A stretch of DNA of 64,000 nt, from contig MCFL01000049.1 of NCBI GenBank assembly GCA_002102555.1, positions 116,621-180,620 of the forward strand, read 5' to 3'. This document shows positions 1 through 10,315 of the stretch, piece by piece. Within the stretch, counting starts at the first letter, position 1. Each line of letters opens with the position of its first letter. The notes beneath the pieces were generated by a model that saw only the letters and a program-made list of their open reading frames with translations, had not been told where the DNA came from and did no database searches. The translations under genes were made by a program, and so were the position numbers. This stretch comes from Catenaria anguillulae PL171. Lineage: Eukaryota; Blastocladiomycota; Blastocladiomycetes; Blastocladiales; Catenariaceae.

Positions 1-1312
1 AGCTGCTGAGAGGAGCAGGTCGCTTCCTGGCGAGGCGCCACCGGTACTCGAAAGGGATAGTGGTTTCATGCCGTCCGGTGCAGATAGGAGGGGTGTGGTG
101 AAAGTGGCAAACTCTGGTAAGCCCGGCGTGACTGGTCGGGTATTGGCAGCTGTGGATCCAGTGACAGTGTCGGGTGAATCTGGCCGGAGATTGGGCGCTT
201 CTCGTCCGGCTCCCAAGCCATGGCCGCCTTTGGAGGTGAGCTCGAGCTCGGATCGTGTTGTGCCGTTGAGATCGGGACTTGATGATGGTGCCCGGACGAG
301 AGGAGTGGGTTGGCTGGGGTTGCTTCGAGCATCGGAATCGCCCGGGTTGCCAACTTGCGGTGGTCCCGAATCCATGTGAGGATTGCTCATGGCAGGATGG
401 TGGGAACAGGGCGTTTGGCCCCTGCTTGAAGCAGCTGGAATCACGCGTCAAAGGTCAGAGTTGGATGTGTTGCGTGTGGAAAAGTTGTTGTGACTCGAAT
501 TGAAAGTACGAGTGGATCTCGACGCAGACGCAAAGTTGGACCAGGCCTGTTCTGTTCGTTTGTCGTTATCGTGGCCGTTCAGATGAAATCGAAAACGTGG
601 ATGGTTGGCAAGGAAGCCCACAAGCGAACAAGCTGAGTAGAGTGAATGTAGTGTTGGGCTCACGGCCGTCTGACCGAGGGGATCGAGAGCGTCGTTCCTA
701 AATCGGCTGGCTGATTGTTCTGTGTATTCGCTGGTGAGTCTTGAGCGTGATCCTGGAAATGGCGATGTGGTCCCAACTTGAGGTGAATTCGCTCGGAGCC
801 TTCGAGCCCGCATTAAAGATCAAAGATGCGGACTATTGACATGTAATGCTCATAGTAATGACTGTCGAAAACTTTTCTGTCATCAGCCAATTGGACGTGG
901 ATAATGCTCGTGATTGATGATTCGGAATATGCTACCAAACTGGCACGCGATTCTTCAAAAGGGGCAAAGCGTCCGCGGGCTGCCCAAGTAATGTTTTATC
1001 CTGAAGGCAAACGAACGATGGACAACATTTCACATACACAATTCGCATACTACAGCCGCACACCCTGTCTGCACGTGCATCAATATCCGGCGTTTATCCA
1101 CACGAAGTCAAAAGAAATCGGTCGGAGGCTTTGCATGTGTGCCATGACCGCGATCAGGATGCAAATGTGAGTGTTTGCACCCAACCTTGGACTGGACGCG
1201 TCAACTCGACCCACCAACACTTGGGAAATTGATGCACATTCAAGTCACAGACACGGCAAAAAAAAGTACAAATAACTCATGATACACCAGCACGCTCGTT
1301 GCAATTAGAACA
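1..1312. other. No supported gene
   Basis: Several short overlapping ORFs occur on both strands (for example a Pro/Ser-rich 95-codon ORF at 66-353 on the minus strand). None has a recognisable domain, a convincing splice structure or an ATG in good context. The Pro/Ser-rich ORF could be an exon of a gene extending past the left edge, but I cannot show it. Confidence 0.3.
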
Positions 1313-3598
1313 ATGCCGACGCCAATTAACACCACTGGCCTGGACCCGATGCTGGTTTCCAAACGCCGTGTTCAGGTCGCTGATGAGCAGAAAAGCGACC
1401 GACTGCCCTTCAGTCCAACAACCCCCTCGACAGCTTATAGCCCGACCAATGACGCGAATTGGAAGCTGTGGCTGTCGTCGATTGGCGGCCGGTTGACCGT
1501 CGATGACCTCAAGAACCAGTCGATTGCTATTTGCAAGCTCCTCGAACTCGAGGTGCAGGCGAGCGACGACAAAAAAGCGTGGAATGTAGTCATCACACAC
1601 GCCCGCTTCCTGCTCGTATGAACCGTTCAAAAAATGTTCCCATGACCTGAAGAGCAATGTATGTTGACGAGTTGTTGATTACTATGTTTGCAGGACACTT
1701 TGCATCAATGCCAAGCCGACATTGAAGCCGAGCTTCGTGCTGTACCAACCTTGATTCAATCCAAGCAAGACGGTCCTTCCAAGTTCCGTTGCGGCGTCGA
1801 ATACCTCGGAACTCCCTTTGAATGCACCCTCTTTGAGCACTACCTGGCCCTCCTTCGATTTCATGTCGCTTTGCGGCGTGTGCTCCCACTTTCAAGTGGA
1901 CCCATTGCTCTCTTGCTGTCCAACTCGCGCCGCCACAAGGTCGAGCTTCTTGCAACCTCCGCACGCAACACTCTGCAAGAAGTTATATCGCTCTTGTCTC
2001 TCGGCCTCACACATCAGCAGCCAAAGTCGGCCATTTCCTCAACCGACCCGATCTCACCGGATATTGAGCAGTACGTGTCGCAAAAGATCTCGGACGCGAT
2101 TCGCCAGCTTGCTAGCCCCAAGCCTGTACCGGCCCAAACTGCCCCTCCATCGTCTTCTCCTCGCCCTACCCCAACGTCATCGCCGAGTGACACGCCCGAG
2201 CTCCTTACAGCACGTGCCGAGAGAGCATTGCATGGTCTCGGATGCTCTACGCGCTGTCCTGCCACAGCCTTCCACCTGCTTCGTCTCGCCGTCCAGCGGC
2301 CGCCTGCCGGCCCAAACACCATTTATGCACCTGCATGGTACCTTCTCGGCACTTTACACCACGCGGGTCTCGGCACGCCCAAGGATCCAACCGCGGCTTT
2401 ACACTGCTACCGAAAAGCCGCAGGCATGCTGCCAACCGACACATCCGCCACATCATCTGCTCGGCCGCCAACACCTCACCCGGCGCCGTCCGCCGATGCG
2501 CTCACAGCTCTCGCGCACATGTACAACCTGGGCGACATTGTGACCCGCGACCGCACAAAGGCCGCCGAACTCTACTTGAGTGCGGCAAAAGCCGGGCACG
2601 TGGGCGCTATGACGGGGCTCGCCGGCGTTGCGCTCGCGGCCAACAACCTTGCACGCGCAATCGACTGGTATGCCGAAGCCGCGCGTCGTGCATGTCCGTC
2701 GGCGTGTGTGGCCATGGGCAATTTGGCCGCTCAGGTGCACGCAGACTGGGAAGCCGCGGCGGTTGCGTATGCGAGGGCGGCGAGGCTCGGGAGTCGCCGC
2801 GGCATGTTGGCGCTAGGCGTGTGTTATGAGAGCGGCTTGGGCGTGACGAGGGACTTGGTGCTTGCGGTTCAGTGGTATAGGGAGGCGGCGGCAAAGGGGT
2901 CGGCCGCTGGGATGGCCAATTTGGGCTACATGTATTGGTCGCAGGGAAGGTACTGGCACGGGTGGCAAGCTTGGCATCAGGCAGTAGGAATGGTAGCGAG
3001 GGACAGTGAGGATGCGGCCGAGGTCGGTGGTGGAGTCGCGGGCATGGATGGGAGGGCAGAGGCGCTGTACCTAATTGGATGCGTGTACGAGAACGGGTGT
3101 CATTTTGAGCCCGCAGCCGGATGTGCCCAAGCGGCACCGCCCGTTCCGCCACCAATGGCTGCACTTGCCGCCGCCACTCGGCAGGCACACGAGTCGGTCG
3201 TTCCCGCGTGGGTTCCTGGCGACGCAACGTCGCTGTTTCCCGGGTCGATTGAGGACGACATGCAGATTCCGTTCGTGTTGCCTGCCTCACCATCGGTCGC
3301 GTTTGCGTACTTTACGCGGGCAGCGCGCATGGGTCATGTGCGTGCCATGCGCAAGGTTGCAGAGTATGTGCGTGAGGGTAAAGACGGGGTGGTTGAAAGG
3401 GATGTGTCGGTGGCAACACAGTGGGGCGTGCGGGCGGATGAGGTGGAGAAGCGCGCGACCGAGGTGAGGACACGGGTCTTGGATGGCGCAGAAGGTGGAT
3501 TGAGTGTCAAAGTGCCCCGCTTGCCAGCGGATTTCTCGCTGGACGTTACGACCGAGGATAAGATCTGTGGGAAAATTGGTCGCAACGGAGACTACTGA
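1313..3598 (+). CDS. SEL1-like repeat protein
   Basis: Two exons, 1313-1615 and 1694-3598, joined through a GTATGA...GCAG intron, give 735 residues. After a roughly 200-residue N-terminal part and a Ser/Pro-rich linker, from about residue 310 to 680 there are successive SEL1/TPR-like helical repeats. Typical cores are 'AWYLLGTLHHAGLG', 'GMLALGVCYESGLGV' and 'AVQWYREAAAKGSAAGM', with the A/G-x-A-x-x-x-L-G-x-x-Y pattern of the family. SEL1 repeats are protein-protein scaffolds; fungal examples include Skt5/Chs4 chitin synthase activators and Hrd3. I see no C-terminal CaaX box and no signal peptide, so neither assignment is made. The repeats read cleanly through exon 2, and the splice join keeps frame exactly (101 codons then codon 102), which supports the start chosen. 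Function beyond scaffold is unknown. Confidence 0.8.
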
Positions 3599-3822
3599 AC
3601 TTGCGCTGTATGTATTTGCTCACAGGAACTGAAATAGAAAAACACTCTTTTCGAACGCGATCACCGCACTCACACACACATCGTGGAACAAAGAAAAAAA
3701 AAGTGGTCTAATGAAGCAGAGGGTAACAGAGAATCCAAAATGGGAGAACAAGTCCCAGCAACAAAAAAACGGGTGAAACCAAGTAAGGTAAAAAACAAGA
3801 GCAGAGAGTATGTGATGGGAAA

Positions 3823-6800
3823 TCAAGCGCGGAACGCTCTAACCACGGGCTTGGCACGACTCGACGGCGCCGGAGCAGGCGCCTGTGATACGACTCTGGG
3901 AGCCGCCGGCTGCGGCGCCACAGCAACATTGGCCAAATGTCTCAACGACGAGTACGACGTGATACTAGACCTGCGACTGGATCCGGACGACCCGGACGAA
4001 GTGAAAGTCGAAGCGGCACCACCAGTGGCTGTTGTCGCCCGCCCATGCTGATGATGATAACTAGCCATGCTGGGCGGCGTTGCTGCCAAATGCACACCAA
4101 CGTGGCCGTGCGCACCCGCCGATCTTGGTGAGGCCGTGCGAATGGCCATGCCAGCAGCGAGCGATTCCGCAACCGACTTGACGTATCCTCCTCCGGATGA
4201 CCTCGATGCGCGAATGGGCATTGGCTGCTGCAAGGTCGCTGCGGGTGGTGTCACGAGCGACGAGCGCGGTCGGCGTTGTGCGGGCGAGGGCGTGTGTGGC
4301 GGTGTGGAAACGTTTGGTGAGTGGGCCATGGCTGATTGCCTGCGAGAGGCCAAGTCACCAACTGGAGTCGACACACGTGTTGGCGGGGTTGACGTGGCGG
4401 TGGGTTGTCGTCTGGGCGTCCGTAACGCCTCCAACGCATCCCGCCTGGACGTTCCCGAGACTGGTTGTGGACTTGCCATCGACCGAGGTGTTGTTGGTAC
4501 GGCCACACAAATGGAGTTTCGACTCCCGCCATTTGGCGCAGCCCTCCGGGCCCGCTCGCTCATCCGAGCGACCAGCGGAGACATTGGTGGCGACATGGGT
4601 CCTTCTACTACACTGGCACTTGCTCTGCGGCTCGCAGATGGCGGCGGCGCAAACTTGGACGCAAAGGGAGACACGGGGACGCGTTGCGACTTGAGCAGAT
4701 TGTGCACGTTACAGCAGGATGATTCGCGGTCGAGCGGGTGCACGTGCCACGGATAGGATTCGCGATTGGACTCGTCGAGCTTGCCGTCCGAGGAACACGT
4801 GGATGTTGGCCGCGACGCCGTTGGCGTTGTGGGTGAAGCCGGGTATGGGGTTTCGGGTAACAGCGGTGGGCTCACGAGCGATTCCTTGGACGACTCGCCA
4901 TTGCCAACGGCAGCCTCCTCATCGCCACCATCTGCTTCTTCCAGCAACAGCGTCGTCTCGTCAAGCGGCACATAGGTCTCGCGGTCGTCCATGGTGGTAA
5001 TGTCGCCCAAAGGATCAGACACGACAGACATGCTATCCTGATCCACCTCGTACCCGTCGTAATCCGGCGCGAAATACGACTCGATCCCGCGCCCATGATA
5101 CCACCACCCATCCTCTTCCTCGATCGCCTCGTGCTCCGCCTCGTCCTCGCTCGCGCTCCACACCTGCTCAAACACATCGACGTGTTGACGTGCCACATCC
5201 ATTTCTTCCTCATCAATCAACTGCTGTGTCATGCGAATGAGCGTTGGGGACATGATCTTTGATCGGCGCGTGAACGAGTCGTCGCCGGCCACGCCGCTGC
5301 TGCTGTTGCTCGCTACACTCGGTTCATCGTCATCCTCTTCAACGATCGGGCCCAGAAGTGTTGAGCATGCGCTCGAGGCGCGTGAGTGGATCGACGGCGG
5401 TCCACGTTGAGAAGCAGGTGCTGGAGGCAGGGGTGTTGAAGGTTGGGGATCCGATAATGGGAGCGTGCGCGTGGGTGTGGCGGGAACTGGTGTTTGTTTG
5501 TTGGGAGATGGAGTTATTGACCTCAACGCTGTGCCTGAACTTGTCGACGATTCGGATGAGGACGAGGAAAATGCGGCAATCAACTGGGCAACCATTCCGC
5601 CGGTCCTTCTCGATGCCTTTTCCGGCGTCGGAGTCGAAGACGTCGACTCGGTAGGCGACTGCGGAGAAGACGACGTAGGTGGCGACATGGACTGAAATCG
5701 ATCAATCAACTGAGCGACGGCAGACGCCGAGGTACTCGCACTTGTTGCCTCCCCTCTACTGTGCCCCTTTGGCTTGGGCGGTACAATCAAGCTTGCTGCG
5801 GCACTCGACGCTACCGAGAGCGACAACTCGGCCACCTCGGGCAACGGCGTTGGCATGTTGAGCCTTGACGCAAGTGTCGACCGCTTGCGACTCGAACGTT
5901 GCTTGATGCCTGGTGCCGACGACGCCGTCGATTGCCCATCGGTATCGGTGTCTGTCCCTGTGGTGCCTGGTTCTGGAAAGCACGCAGAATCGCGGCCCTT
6001 CTTTGCTGGCCACGCCTTGGGAAGTGCCGGAGAATGCAGCGCAGAGTCGACGCTGGACGTGGAGTCACGGCGATCTGAGGTGGAGGCGGCAGAACTGTTG
6101 CTCAGCCTGCGAGCTGGGACAAGAAACTTGCCTGCACGCTTTGCGGCGAGGAGCGCATCATGTGCGGGATCTCCAGAGCCATTTGCGGTGGTCGAGATGC
6201 TCATATGGCGAGAGGCGGGCGGTGTGGAAAATGAAGACGTTGCTGCGGATGAGGAGAGCATGAGGTGGTGTGGGGAGAGGGAGCGGCCTCTTGCTGTTGT
6301 TGAGGAAGGCGAGTGGGAGGAAGAGTGCTGGTTGCGAGCGTCCATGACGAGGATCTGCTGCTGGAGCGAAGCAATAGCGTAGGCGAGATCCGACATCATG
6401 GACAGGATCTGATCGAGCTTTTCGTCCGTTGATGGCGAGGGGACTGGGCTGTTGCTGCTGCGAGTTGGCGATGGAGTAAGAGACGGAGTTGGCGTTGGCG
6501 TTGTAGGACTACATTGACTGCGGAAATGAAGCTGAGCGATGGCCCTGTACAAGGAACAAGGATTCAGTATTGAAAGTGCGTGGATAGTGGATAGGTTAAT
6601 GGGTTGCCCCGAAAGTGGGAAAGAGGCGAGTGGAGCCAAAGAGTAGTGATCAACACGTGAGCAGGATCCCCATGGTGATCACGTTCGTGTCAAGAAAACG
6701 TATGTACAAGAAGAGGGCAAGTTGAAGACCCAACGCTCGCTTTCGCTCTTGGTCTTGGTCTTGGTCTTGCTCCGAATGCTCTTGATCATCTTGCTCCAGC

Positions 6801-7281
6801 TCAGCAGGTCGCAACTCCATGGACACGGGCGACAGCGGCGGTAGTGGCGACGGCGGATCTGGCCACTCATTTTCTCGTCCAGACTCCAGGAACGCCTTGG
6901 TAGTTTGACGGTGATGGGCACCATTTCGCTGACCAGCACCAGTTGCCAATCCAATGGCCCCGGGCAAATGGCGAGCAGCGGCACGTGTTGCAAACTTGAG
7001 TGTTTGTGCGTGGGCCTTGGCCAACAACGTGCGGATCCTCGACGACGATGACGAATTGCGCGAGACGTGTGGTCTGGCGGGGGGTCTAGTAGTGTCGGTA
7101 CTGGCGGATCGGGGCAGTCGACCGAGTGCTCTGGCGGGGAAGGAAGCGGAGATGGCGTGACAGGTGGCGGTGGCGTCGTTGGCAAACTGCCATATGGATC
7201 GCGGCCCGCACAGCTATGTGGACCGGGGCTTTGTACAGGTGCCGGGGACATTGGGGTCGGCGAGAGGGCAGGCGATGACAT
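3823..7281 (-). CDS. Long Ser/Pro/Thr-rich protein with an N-terminal hydrophobic segment, function unknown
   Basis: The main exon (about 6544-3823) encodes some 900 residues dominated by Ser, Pro, Thr and Ala, apparently disordered, with acidic patches and many SP/TP sites. An upstream exon reading about 7060-6657 encodes a basic stretch, an acidic run of DQ repeats and a hydrophobic segment ('LQLALFLYIRFLDTNVITMG'), followed by an intron at 6545-6656 (GTGTTG...ACAG) that joins in frame to 'AIAQLHFRSQC'. The conserved-looking block is therefore split by the intron around residue 170-220. The 5' end is unsettled: the best ATG (7281) is in a different frame from the 7060-6657 exon, so another short intron or a frame error lies near 7060-7150. 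I do not recognise the family. It could be a membrane-anchored regulator with a phosphorylated tail, but that is only a guess from composition. Confidence 0.6.
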
Positions 7282-7751
7282 GGTGGTGGTGTGCGAATGA
7301 GAAGCGCAGTCCCACGTGCGGTAACGATCTATGGGTATATGGCCGTGTCTGCCACAGCATAAGAGCATCTCTTGGATTCAAATTGAGGGCCAATACGCTC
7401 TGCGCTCGCTGTACATGTCAGATCGGGGTGTGGCGGCGGCTGGCCGCCGATCAGCCCGCTCTTGTCGCAGGGTTGTGTACATGTCCGAGATGATGGCCAA
7501 CATGGGTCCTTTTGGGACTGCGAGGCGGTGGCTCAGCGTGGTTTACGCTCCGCAGTGACGGGTCACGTGGTCACGGATGAGCACAACCCAACAAACATCT
7601 TTGCTGAGGCAGCTCACTTCGCTCTTGACCAAAGCCCAATGTCATCCGTTTTCTCTGCACATCCGCAACACAACGCATACATGCCCGTTACGCCACACTA
7701 TTGACCGCAACGTAAATTGCCCACCTCCCCACCCACTCACTCACGTCCACC
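7282..7751. promoter_or_regulatory. Divergent promoter region of the Ser/Pro-rich gene and spermidine synthase
   Basis: This 470-bp gap separates two genes read outward from it. It holds a CACGTG E-box at 7564-7569 inside a near-palindrome (GTCACGTGGTCAC), about 185 bp before the spermidine synthase ATG. Two near-identical direct copies of TGTACATGTC occur at about 7411 and 7475. No coding exon is evident. A regulatory role is inferred from position only. Confidence 0.35.
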
Positions 7752-8741
7752 ATGACTTCCCCCGCCACTGCCACCCCGACCAAGCCCGTCCACCCGCGCG
7801 ACGACTCGACGGCCACGTCCCCGTCTGCGGCCGAGCCCGCCGCCAAGAAGCAAAAAACGCTGACGCACCCCAACATCAAGGACGGATGGTTCCGCGAAAC
7901 CACGGCCATGTGGCCCGGCCAAGCCATGTCGCTCGAGGTGGACGAGATCTTGCACGTCGAGCAATCAATGTACCAAGACGTGCTTGTGTTCAAGTCCAAG
8001 ACGTACGGCAATGTACTTGTGCTCGACGGCGTCATTCAGGTCACGGAGCGTGACGAGATGGCGTACCAAGAAATGATTGCCCATGTGCCCTTGAACGCGC
8101 ACCCGAACCCAAAGAAGGTGTTGGTGGTTGGTGGCGGCGACGGCGGCGTGTTGCGTGAGGTTGTCAAGCACCCGGGTGTCGAGAGCGTGACCCTGTGCGA
8201 GATTGACGAGGCTGTGCCCCGTGTCAGCAAGATGTTCCTTCCCGCACTTGCTGCCGGCTTTGACCACCCAAAGGTCAATGTGCACATTGGCGATGGGTTT
8301 GAGTTTCTCAAGGACAAGGAGGCAGAGTATGACGTGATCATCACCGACTCGTCCGATCCGGTGGGGCCCGCCGAATCCTTGTTCCAGGACTCGTTCTTTG
8401 CCCTCTTGCACAAGGCGCTCACGCCCAACGGCATCATTTGCTCGCAGGGCGAGTGCATTTGGCTGCACTTGGACCTCATCAAGCGCGTGCTCGAGACGAC
8501 GCGCCAGATCTTCAAGACGTCGAGCTACGCCTACATTTCCATCCCGACCTACCCGTGCGGCACCATTGGCTTCATCTTGTCGTCCAAGGAGGAGGGCAAG
8601 GACTTTGCCACGCCCGTGCGCAAGGTCTCGCAGGAGGAGGAAGCCAACTTGTACAAGTACTACAATGCCGAGTTGCACCACGCCGTGTTCCAGGTCCCCA
8701 CGTTTGTGCGCAAGGCGGTTGAGCCGGCAAAGCAAGAGTAA
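7752..8741 (+). CDS. SPE3: Spermidine synthase
   Basis: A single intronless ORF of 329 residues. It transfers an aminopropyl group from decarboxylated S-adenosylmethionine to putrescine, giving spermidine and methylthioadenosine in the cytosol. Visible family features are the N-terminal 'GWFRE' entry, '[18 protein letters not shown]' (the nucleotide-binding glycine loop), '[10 protein letters not shown]' with the acidic residue after strand 2, '[10 protein letters not shown]', the catalytic '[13 protein letters not shown]' containing the proton-abstracting Asp, and '[10 protein letters not shown]'. After the first ~40 residues, which are Pro/Thr-rich and variable, the protein is collinear with the roughly 290-residue core of yeast and human enzymes. 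The ATG at 7752 is preceded by CCACC. It ends only about 60 bp before the left end of the DIRS element. Confidence 0.97.
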   Translation: MTSPATATPTKPVHPRDDSTATSPSAAEPAAKKQKTLTHPNIKDGWFRETTAMWPGQAMSLEVDEILHVEQSMYQDVLVFKSKTYGNVLVLDGVIQVTERDEMAYQEMIAHVPLNAHPNPKKVLVVGGGDGGVLREVVKHPGVESVTLCEIDEAVPRVSKMFLPALAAGFDHPKVNVHIGDGFEFLKDKEAEYDVIITDSSDPVGPAESLFQDSFFALLHKALTPNGIICSQGECIWLHLDLIKRVLETTRQIFKTSSYAYISIPTYPCGTIGFILSSKEEGKDFATPVRKVSQEEEANLYKYYNAELHHAVFQVPTFVRKAVEPAKQE

Positions 8742-8839
8742 GTCGAGTGTCTGCCTTGTGTGTAATTTGCGTGTGTCAAATTGTATTGTATATTTTTTTT
8801 CCATTGTCCATCCTGCTCGATCACCTTGGTGATCCGATC

Positions 8840-8996
8840 ATGTGCCTATCCGGATCTTCCCTAAGTTCACGTGAGTTTGTTCCTCCGAGTTCTGCGATTT
8901 TCAATCGCAGAACAAATGAATGTAAGCAAAGAAAACTGAGATATATAGTCGCAAGCGACCCCCACCCAACCCTCTCTCTCCAGTCCCTCACCGATT
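8840..8996 (+). repeat. Left inverted terminal repeat of the DIRS element
   Basis: 157 bp, read by eye as identical to the reverse complement of 13823-13979. It contains an 11-bp perfect stem with a 3-nt loop at 8889-8913 (arms GTTCTGCGATT and AATCGCAGAAC). It ends about 70 bp before the first ORF and probably contains the element promoter. Confidence 0.95.
8889..8913 (+). repeat. Perfect 11-bp hairpin in the left ITR
   Basis: Arms GTTCTGCGATT (8889-8899) and AATCGCAGAAC (8903-8913) flank a TTC loop. The structure recurs at 13906-13930 because it lies inside the ITR. It may act in the RNA or in the recombinase complex. Confidence 0.8.
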
Positions 8997-9068
8997 TTTC
9001 TCTCACGAAGTTCTCATCGTGACGTCTCTATCGTTCCTCCGCTACAACTTCGTTCGTTCAAACCCAAC

Positions 9069-10232
9069 ATGACTTCTTCTCCTTCTCGCGGGGCTTCGTC
9101 GGCTGCTGGACCTCGGCAGTCGGCGGGCTCGCCCCCGCTTCCCCGCTCTCGGTCTGCCTCCCCCGCCTATGGTGGCAGGGATGGCGATCGCTCCCCAGCC
9201 CGCCGTGTATCGTCGCCGGAACGCGGCCGCACTCCTACCCGAGAGCACCGTGGTGGTACCAAACGCCCCCGGCATGCCATCTCGGATTCGGCAGGCTCAA
9301 TCTCCCCCTCCCCCCTTCCCCCACAGCGCCGCCGTCGAGCCGCTTCCTGGTCGGGCACCGAGGGCACCGACTCGGAAGACTCAGGCGCCACGTCTGTCGT
9401 CGCGTACACCTCGGTGGAGGATGCGTCGGACGACTACATGAGTGACGTGGGTGAGAGTGCTTCGGGCCACGCGAGCGTGCAGCCCCGTAAGCTGAGCGAT
9501 TTCATGGACGTGATCGAACAGGGTAAAAATCGTGGCCGTCAGACACTCCCGTCCAAGTATCTTGACTATGTCGAGAAGCGCGGCGTCTCTCCTGCCCTGC
9601 TTTTGGCTGGTGGCCCCGGTCGCCCCCGAGTCACAGACGTGAATCAAGGAATCGCCAGGGATCTGAAAGAATGCAAGGCCAAGTACATCGGGCTGCACCA
9701 AGAAGATGTCCCCAAGCACCCCGAGGCCGGTGCCACCAACTCGATTGACAAGCCCTTATCGACCCTCACGAGGCTCGCATCAGCTGTGATGGCGCTTGCC
9801 GCGTCAATGCGCGACGGCCGCTTACCGGAGACGCAGGCCGCTGACCGCTTCTTTGTCGTCGGCCATGCCCTTGCGGGTGAATTGTCACACCTCCGCAGGG
9901 CCCTGGCCGCATATCACTCCGCCAACCGGGACCCGACCGTGAGCATGGCCAAAGCCCTCGAGGCAGTGGGCTCCTTGCATCCGGTCGTGGTTGATGGACA
10001 ACCAATGCTCTACGACAAGGACGATTTCCAAGCCGTTGTCAAGAGCTTAAAACCAAAAAAGTCGGGTGTTGAACACTTCAAGGGAAAGGGCCAACATGCT
10101 CGCACTCGCTCGCGCAACGAATACACTCGCTACGAGCGCAGCGATCGTGACCACTCCAAGTCGAGCCACCGACCATACACGGGCGACAAGACTTACAACA
10201 AAGGCGCCCCGGCCACCAAGGACCGGTCCTAG
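9069..10232 (+). CDS. DIRS element ORF1, gag-like protein
   Basis: 387 residues, starting about 70 bp inside the left ITR in the position of gag in DIRS elements. The first 130 residues are Ser/Pro/Arg-rich and probably disordered. The middle (about 150-330) is mixed helical, with the run 'STLTRLASAVMALAASMRD' and nearby Leu/Ala-rich segments that could mediate self-assembly. The tail is basic (Lys/Arg/His-rich), consistent with nucleic-acid binding. I see no CCHC zinc knuckle. The gag role is inferred from position and composition, not from a domain match. It ends in TAG at 10230-10232, and the next ORF starts in another frame. Confidence 0.75.
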   Translation: MTSSPSRGASSAAGPRQSAGSPPLPRSRSASPAYGGRDGDRSPARRVSSPERGRTPTREHRGGTKRPRHAISDSAGSISPSPLPPQRRRRAASWSGTEGTDSEDSGATSVVAYTSVEDASDDYMSDVGESASGHASVQPRKLSDFMDVIEQGKNRGRQTLPSKYLDYVEKRGVSPALLLAGGPGRPRVTDVNQGIARDLKECKAKYIGLHQEDVPKHPEAGATNSIDKPLSTLTRLASAVMALAASMRDGRLPETQAADRFFVVGHALAGELSHLRRALAAYHSANRDPTVSMAKALEAVGSLHPVVVDGQPMLYDKDDFQAVVKSLKPKKSGVEHFKGKGQHARTRSRNEYTRYERSDRDHSKSSHRPYTGDKTYNKGAPATKDRS

Positions 10233-10315
10233 CCGGTCCGCCGCTCAGGACAGATCCCCCCAACCCCGGCCGGCCACTGGGACCGCCGCAGCTTGGGCCA
10301 ACCTGTGTGTTGCAG

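Noticed and set aside
7965-8804. 279-codon antisense ORF over spermidine synthase
   Set aside because: Shadow of a strongly conserved gene on the plus strand; no domain.
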